Positions 6,807-10,627 of a stretch of 10,627 nt of DNA are shown one piece after another; within the stretch, counting starts at the first letter, position 1, and every line of letters starts with the position of its first letter. Origin of the DNA: Nitrospirota bacterium (lineage in GTDB: Bacteria > Nitrospirota > Nitrospiria > Nitrospirales > Nitrospiraceae); the NCBI GenBank assembly GCA_020028195.1, contig JAHWYE010000033.1:1-10627 (forward strand), given 5' to 3'. The translations under genes were made by a program, and so were the position numbers. The notes under the pieces are model-generated. The model was not told where the DNA came from. It did no database searches and worked only from the letters and a program-made list of their open reading frames with translations.

Positions 6807-6899
6807 CTATCCGTGGTTCTTGCCTTCCACTGCAGAATCGAGGATCACGCCCACACCGTCTGTGAGGATGACACACTCACCCTCTACAGAGGTCCACAT
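6807..6899 (-). CDS. possible 30-residue small protein
   Basis: ATG at 6899 to TAG at 6809-6807, on the same strand as tRNA-Pro and placed between it and the terminator. The peptide starts MWTSVEGECVILTDGVGVIL and ends in a polar tail. A GAGGG lies 3 nt upstream of the ATG, which is closer than usual. By my count 18 of 29 internal codons end in G or C, slightly supportive but not decisive for such a short frame. I recognise no family. It would be released from the same transcript as the tRNA or need its own promoter. It could equally be chance, or a remnant of a longer gene. Confidence 0.25.
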   Translation of the reverse strand: MWTSVEGECVILTDGVGVILDSAVEGKNHG

Positions 6900-6915
6900 C
6901 TTCCCTCATCGTTCA

Positions 6916-6992
6916 TGGTCGGGGCGAGCCGATTTGAACGGCCGACCACTCGCACCCCAAGCGAGTGCGCTACCAGGCTGCGCCACGCCCCG
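6916..6992 (-). tRNA. tRNA-Pro, anticodon GGG
   Basis: The 77-nt minus-strand sequence folds as a complete cloverleaf. The acceptor arm CGGGGCG/CGCCCCG is fully paired with C1-G72, the pair typical of bacterial tRNA-Pro, and A73 and a genomically encoded CCA follow. The D stem is GCGC/GCGC with loop AGCCTGGTA (GG conserved), the anticodon stem is CTCGC/GCGAG around loop TTGGGGT (anticodon GGG, G37), and the T arm GGCCG/CGGCT has loop TTCAAAT. It should read CCC and CCU codons. It lies 69 bp after the MerR-family gene. Confidence 0.97.
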
Positions 6993-7008
6993 ACCGCACC
7001 GAGCTTCC

Positions 7009-7037
7009 TGTTCAACCCACGATTGCTCTTGTGACAA
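7009..7037 (-). promoter_or_regulatory. weak candidate promoter for tRNA-Pro
   Basis: On the minus strand TTGTCA (7037-7032; 5 of 6 matches to the -35 consensus) is followed by a 17-bp spacer and TGAACA (7014-7009; poor -10). Transcription would start about 10 nt before the tRNA, a sensible distance, but the weak -10 box leaves co-transcription with merR equally possible. Confidence 0.3.
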
Positions 7038-7061
7038 CCATCACGCGACAATGCTTCAACG

Positions 7062-7406
7062 CTAGTAGGACTCAAGGATTCTCAGAATGGCTTGCAGGTC
7101 TCCCCTCATCCGCTTGGCCAGTTCGCGTGGGCGCATCTGCTTGCTCCCATGTCGTCCTCGCCGAGCCCAGAAGCGCTTGACTCCGGCGATCGTATAGCCT
7201 TCTTCGTACAGCATGCGCTTGATCTCAAGGACTGTTTCGATGTCCCGTTGGACGTACAGACGCTGTCGGCCTCGACTTTTCCGCGGTTTCAAGAAACCGA
7301 ACTCAGACTCCCAGAAACGCAAGACATAGGCAGGAAGTTTGGCGATTCCACTGACTTCTCCAATCTTGTAAAAAACTTTGCTGCCCAGCTTGGGCTCAGC
7401 CGCCAT
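7062..7406 (-). CDS. MerR-family transcriptional regulator
   Basis: 114 residues from ATG 7406, chosen for GAGGGG 5 nt upstream; a TTG at 7442 in the same frame would add 12 residues and has a poorer ribosome site. The N-terminal half is a MerR winged HTH: FYKIGEVSGIAKLPAYVLRF (12-31), then a WES.FGFLKP segment, RGRQRLYVQRDIETVLEIKRML as wing and second helix, and EEGYTIAGVKRFW. The C-terminal 30 residues form a short basic coil (RPRELAKRMRGDLQAILRIL) that could dimerise. There is no effector domain and no cysteine cluster, so it is not a metal- or oxidant-sensing MerR. Short MerR proteins directly after ihfA are common in several phyla, but their targets are largely unknown to me. It is 42 bp downstream of ihfA, probably in one operon, with tRNA-Pro behind it. 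Confidence 0.88.
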   Translation of the reverse strand: MAAEPKLGSKVFYKIGEVSGIAKLPAYVLRFWESEFGFLKPRKSRGRQRLYVQRDIETVLEIKRMLYEEGYTIAGVKRFWARRGRHGSKQMRPRELAKRMRGDLQAILRILESY

Positions 7407-7448
7407 CACCGCCCCTCGTGGCTTGCTCGGCGAAACGTTCAATAGCCC

Positions 7449-7724
7449 TTAGGGGTTGACGTACTTTTTGAAGACCTGGCTCGGACGGAAGGTGACCACC
7501 CGACGTGGGGTGATCCCGATCTCCTGACCGGTTCGAGGATTTCTTCCTTTCCTCGCTCCCTTACTCCGAACCATGAAATTCCCGAATCCGGCGATCTTGA
7601 CCGGCTCTCCCTTTTGGAGGACCGACTTCAGAAGGTCCAGAATAAATTCCACAATATCCGACGCCTCCTTTTTGGAGACCCCGACCTTCTGATAGATTTC
7701 GTTCGCAATATCTGCCTTTCTCAT
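7449..7724 (-). CDS. ihfA: integration host factor alpha-like DNA-bending protein (HU/IHF family)
   Basis: 91 residues, family length. It starts MRKADIANEIYQKVGVSKKE, the HU/IHF dimerisation helices, followed by KIAGFGNFMVR (43-53), the family signature. The beta-arm GRNPRTGQEIGI (60-71) carries the proline (P63) that intercalates and kinks DNA. The C-terminal RRVVTFRPSQVFK is typical of IHF-alpha rather than HU. IHF usually works as an alpha/beta heterodimer; no beta subunit is in this window, and a homodimer is possible. Such proteins shape promoters (notably sigma-54 ones), recombination sites and the nucleoid. It lies downstream of a candidate promoter and is first of a likely ihfA-merR unit. 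The ATG is preceded by GAGAG at short spacing, with GGGGGAGG further up. Confidence 0.93.
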   Translation of the reverse strand: MRKADIANEIYQKVGVSKKEASDIVEFILDLLKSVLQKGEPVKIAGFGNFMVRSKGARKGRNPRTGQEIGITPRRVVTFRPSQVFKKYVNP

Positions 7725-7812
7725 ACTTCTCTCGCGCCTCCCCCTTGACGCCTCAGCAGGGCCCCCTTCAGGATGATCCTGTCAGCGGCACGCTCTCGAT
7801 CAGATTTTGCAT

Positions 7813-7841
7813 AAATTACGTGAGGTTACCTGTCGTGTCAA
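7813..7841 (-). promoter_or_regulatory. candidate sigma-70 promoter for ihfA
   Basis: On the minus strand a perfect -35 box TTGACA (7841-7836), a 17-bp spacer and TAATTT (7818-7813; about half the -10 consensus) lie in the 156-bp gap between cimA and ihfA. The start point would be near 7806, giving a leader of about 80 nt that contains the small inverted repeat CAGGATGATCCTG (7769-7781). Confidence 0.5.
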
Positions 7842-7880
7842 GGGAATTCCTGGTATCCCGGAATGGTGCGATTCGCCGGA

Positions 7881-9545
7881 TCAGCGCTCGGTCGGCAGGA
7901 GCTTGTACTCAATACTATCCGCCAGAGCTTGCCAGCTTGCCTCCATAATATTTTCGGAGACACCGACGGTTCCCCATTTTTCTTTATGATCACCTGACTC
8001 AATCAGCACACGCACCTTCGAGGCGGTTCCGCGGCTGGCTGTCAAGACCCGCACCTTGTAGTCCAGCAATTTGACCTCACGGAGCTGGGGATAGAATTTC
8101 TCAAGCGCTTTTCTGAGCGCATAATCCAGCGCGTTGACCGGCCCGGCCCCGACCGCGGCTGTGTGCTCGATCGCCTCACCGACTTTGACCATCACAGTGG
8201 CCTCTGAGATGGGCGGCTCGTCGGCGCGGCGTTTTTCCACGATGACTCGAAACCCCAGCAGTTGGAACGAGGGTTGATGTCTGCCGACCGCCTTCCGCGT
8301 CAACAGCTCCAGCGACCCTTCCGCTCCCTCAAACTGATACCCCTGATTCTCGAGATCTTTGAGCGTGGCCAGCAGCTGATGGAGCTTGGGGTTGTCTTTT
8401 GACAACCGGATGCCGTAGGTTTCCACTTTCCCCAGCAGGCCGCTCCGCCCGGCGTGGTCCGAGACGAGCATGCGCTGGCGGTTGCCGACCCGTCCGGGAG
8501 TGATATGCTCGTAGGTCGCGGGATTCTTCTGCACGGCGTGGATGTGGACCCCGCCCTTGTGGGCAAACGCGGAATCACCCACGTAGGGCTGGTGCTTGTT
8601 GGGCATGAGATTCGCGATCTCCGTCACGAAATTTGACACTTCGCGCAGGCGCGCCAAGCGACGGTCCCCCAGCACCGGCCGTCCCATTTTCAGTTCCAGA
8701 TTCGGAAGGATCGAGCACAGATTCGCATTTCCGCACCGCTCCCCGATCCCGTTGATAGTTCCCTGCACTTGCACGATCCCCGCCTCGATCGCGACCAATG
8801 AGTTGGCGACCGCCATCTCTGTGTCATTGTGCGCGTGAATACCCAGAGGGACGACGCACTCCCTCTTCACCACGGCACAGATCTCTCTGGTCTCCCAGGG
8901 CATCGTGCCGCCGTTGGTATCGCAGAGGATCACGCGCTCGGCACCAGCCTCAACCGCACAGCGCAGTGTCTGCAATGCATAGTCCGGATTCGCCTTGTAC
9001 CCATCGAAGAAATGCTCGGCGTCATAAAAGACGCGCCGACCCTTTTCGCGCAGGAAGGAGATCGAGTCTCCGATGATTTCAAGATTCTTGTGCAACGAAA
9101 TGCCCAGGGCCTCGGTCACATGGAAGCCCCAGCTTTTCCCGAACAACGTGATAGTGCCCGTGTCGGCTGCCAGGAGCGCGTGGATATTCGGGTCCTTGTG
9201 GACAGGGTTACTGGCCTTTCGCGTCGAACCGAAGGCCACCACGGTGGCGTGCTTGAGCGGGACGGTCTTGATCATCCGGAAAAATTCGATATCCTTCGGA
9301 TTCGCGCCAGGCCACCCGCCCTCGATATACTGCACCCCAAGCTCGTCCAATTTCTTCGCGACACTGACCTTATCATCGGCAGAAAAACTGACGTCTTCGG
9401 CCTGGGCCCCATCGCGCAGAGTGGTATCATAGACCTCCAGCCACGGCAGGGTCTTGTGGTCAGGAGCAAGGGGCGCGGAATGAGCGGTGCCCTCTGGCAC
9501 AGAGCCCGCTCCCCGCCTTCTACCTTTTTTCACCTTAGGGGTCAT
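7881..9545 (-). CDS. cimA: (R)-citramalate synthase
   Basis: 554 residues. CimA condenses pyruvate with acetyl-CoA to citramalate, the first step of the threonine-independent route to 2-oxobutyrate and isoleucine. The HMGL-like TIM barrel is marked by DTTLRDGAQ (40-48), the metal-binding LGIHAHNDTEMAVANS (234-249, with H237 and H239) and NGIGERCGNANL (265-276). The C-terminal LeuA-type allosteric domain spans roughly 425-550. The FGKSWGFHVTEALG segment and total length match the long CimA subfamily better than 2-isopropylmalate or homocitrate synthase. The first 33 residues are a basic, low-complexity extension (KVKKGRRRGAG) before the barrel; a later start is possible, but the ATG at 9545 forms an ATGA overlap with the lysC stop, which favours coupled translation. 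Pairing with lysC links two branches of amino-acid synthesis, and isoleucine feedback on the C-terminal domain is expected from the family. Confidence 0.94.
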   Translation of the reverse strand: MTPKVKKGRRRGAGSVPEGTAHSAPLAPDHKTLPWLEVYDTTLRDGAQAEDVSFSADDKVSVAKKLDELGVQYIEGGWPGANPKDIEFFRMIKTVPLKHATVVAFGSTRKASNPVHKDPNIHALLAADTGTITLFGKSWGFHVTEALGISLHKNLEIIGDSISFLREKGRRVFYDAEHFFDGYKANPDYALQTLRCAVEAGAERVILCDTNGGTMPWETREICAVVKRECVVPLGIHAHNDTEMAVANSLVAIEAGIVQVQGTINGIGERCGNANLCSILPNLELKMGRPVLGDRRLARLREVSNFVTEIANLMPNKHQPYVGDSAFAHKGGVHIHAVQKNPATYEHITPGRVGNRQRMLVSDHAGRSGLLGKVETYGIRLSKDNPKLHQLLATLKDLENQGYQFEGAEGSLELLTRKAVGRHQPSFQLLGFRVIVEKRRADEPPISEATVMVKVGEAIEHTAAVGAGPVNALDYALRKALEKFYPQLREVKLLDYKVRVLTASRGTASKVRVLIESGDHKEKWGTVGVSENIMEASWQALADSIEYKLLPTER

Positions 9546-10627
9546 GAGGCTGCCTCGTCCAGGCCAAACGCTGCATGCAGCGCACGCATCGCAAGCTCCA
9601 GATATTTTTCATCGATCACGCAGGAGATTTTGATCTCGGAGGTGCTGATCATCATGATATTGACGCCCTCACGGGAAAGCACCGCAAACATCCGGGCTGC
9701 CACCCCGGAATGCGAGCGCATGCCGACGCCGACCAGAGACACCTTGGCAATGGCTTCCGTGACTCCCACGGACTTCGCATCGATCTCTTTGGCGACGCGC
9801 TGAACCAGAGTCACGGCCTTGCCGAGATCCACGCGCGGCACGGTGAACGAAATATCGGTGAGCTCGGCCTGGCTGACGTTCTGGATGATCATATCGACGA
9901 TGATGTTCGCCTCCGCGACCGGCCCGAAAATACGAGCCGCGATGCCGGGCCGGTCCGGAACCCCAATGATGGTGATTTTGGCCTGATTCCGGTCCCCCGT
10001 CACGCTAGAGACTATCACCCGTTCCATATCGGTGTCTTCTGTAGTCACGAGTGTTCCCTGCCCCTCCTTAAAACTTGATCTGACCTCCACCGGCACGCCA
10101 TGCCTCGCCGCAAACTCTACCGAGCGACTCTGTAGCACCTTGGCGCCCAGGCTGGCCAGTTCCAACATCTCCTCATAGGAGACCTTGTCCAACCGCCTCG
10201 CCGACGGCACGATATTGGGATCCGCCGTATAGACCCCCTCCACATCTGTATAGATGATGCAGCGATCCGCCTTCAGCGCGGCGGCCAAGGCCACGGCGGT
10301 GAGGTCCGATCCGCCTCGCCCCAGTGTCGTCACGTCGGATCGTTCATTGATTCCTTGAAACCCGGCCACGATGGGGATGATCCCCTCGGATAACGCTTCT
10401 CTGATCCGCTCAGCCGTGACCCGGGCGATCCGCGCCTTCGTGTGTGAGCTGTCGGTGATGATGCCGACCTGACGACCGGTGAAGGACCGCGCATTGATCC
10501 CGCGTCCTCGCAAATCCATGGCGAGCAACGCGATCGCCACTCGCTCGCCGGTGGACAGCAGCATGTCCATCTCGCGTTCATCGGGACAGGGAGTCACCTC
10601 ATGCGCAAGCCGCACGAGCCGGTCAGT
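9542..10627 (-). CDS. lysC: aspartate kinase (aspartokinase), partial (5' end beyond right edge)
   Basis: 361 codons are visible and the frame is open at the edge; the missing N-terminus should include the KYGGTS nucleotide motif. Aspartate kinase phosphorylates L-aspartate, committing carbon to lysine, threonine, methionine and diaminopimelate. Visible landmarks are MDMLLSTGERV (catalytic domain), GRGGSDLTAVALAAAL (about 103-118 of the fragment), YTDVEGVYTADP (substrate/ATP region), and two C-terminal ACT domains starting near ITIIGVPDRPGIA (about 218) and KVSLVGVGMRSHSG (about 295). The first has the MIIQNVS and TDISFTV segments that form the lysine/threonine effector site in related enzymes, so feedback control is expected. 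There is no homoserine dehydrogenase domain, so it is the monofunctional type. The stop overlaps the cimA start by 4 bp. A purine-rich stretch within the gene could serve an internal start for an ACT-only subunit. Confidence 0.95.
   Translation of the reverse strand, partial: TDRLVRLAHEVTPCPDEREMDMLLSTGERVAIALLAMDLRGRGINARSFTGRQVGIITDSSHTKARIARVTAERIREALSEGIIPIVAGFQGINERSDVTTLGRGGSDLTAVALAAALKADRCIIYTDVEGVYTADPNIVPSARRLDKVSYEEMLELASLGAKVLQSRSVEFAARHGVPVEVRSSFKEGQGTLVTTEDTDMERVIVSSVTGDRNQAKITIIGVPDRPGIAARIFGPVAEANIIVDMIIQNVSQAELTDISFTVPRVDLGKAVTLVQRVAKEIDAKSVGVTEAIAKVSLVGVGMRSHSGVAARMFAVLSREGVNIMMISTSEIKISCVIDEKYLELAMRALHAAFGLDEAAS
10046..10069 (-). promoter_or_regulatory. possible internal ribosome binding site and GTG start inside lysC
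   Basis: On the minus strand AAGGAGGGGCAGGG (10069-10056) is followed by an in-frame GTG at 10048 and an in-frame ATG at 10027. Starting at the GTG would give a 168-residue protein made of the two ACT domains, similar in size and position to the beta subunit translated from within lysC in Bacillus and Corynebacterium. The best Shine-Dalgarno core is 14 nt from the GTG, longer than ideal; the trailing AGGG is 7 nt away. Confidence 0.35.

Noticed and set aside
6916..6992. tRNA-Pro as an integration site for a mobile element
   Set aside because: No integrase, no duplicated tRNA 3' end and no foreign genes are present beside it.
8829..9803. Long plus-strand open frame (324 codons) opposite cimA and lysC
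   Set aside because: It lies entirely antisense to two well-recognised enzymes, spans their junction and shows no domain; it is a by-product of GC-rich coding sequence.

Overview
The window reads as a chromosomal stretch of a moderately GC-rich Gram-negative bacterium. A Nitrospira-like member of the Nitrospirota is the best guess. That rests on the overall look of the proteins (citramalate synthase, small LuxR-type HTH protein, pilin set) and on the ihfA-merR-tRNA-Pro-surE order, which I recall from Nitrospirota and Geobacter-type bacteria. It is inference; no marker gene fixes the taxon. All recognised genes are on the minus strand except one small regulator.

Reading in the direction of transcription from the right edge: lysC (aspartate kinase, cut by the window edge) overlaps cimA (citramalate synthase) by 4 bp. 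The pair feeds the aspartate-family and isoleucine pathways. A promoter-like site then leads into ihfA (DNA-bending protein) and a MerR-family regulator, followed by a tRNA-Pro(GGG) gene, a possible 30-residue reading frame and a strong intrinsic terminator. Next comes a tightly packed block of surE (nucleotidase), a DedA-family membrane protein, cysS (cysteinyl-tRNA synthetase) and rlmB (23S rRNA methyltransferase). The last three junctions are an 18-bp gap, a 7-bp overlap and a 26-bp overlap.

The left third is a type IV pilus/pseudopilus region. It holds pilD (prepilin peptidase) and, after a 280-bp gap, three prepilin-like genes: a GspH/FimT-like, a PilV-like and a PilW-like gene, the last cut by the left edge. 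PilD would cleave and methylate the leaders of these three. A plus-strand gene for a 94-residue LuxR-type HTH protein sits back-to-back with pilD behind a near-consensus sigma-70 promoter, and is a natural candidate regulator of its neighbours.

Most of the window is housekeeping DNA. The points worth a second look are: a terminator directly before a surE that lacks a visible ribosome binding site; an unlisted small frame next to the tRNA; a calcium-loop-like motif in the PilV-like pilin; a cysS that is lower in GC than its neighbours and carries extra segments; a possible internal start in lysC; and a spaced direct repeat between pilD and the pilin genes. I found no CRISPR array, insertion sequence, phage gene or defence system.
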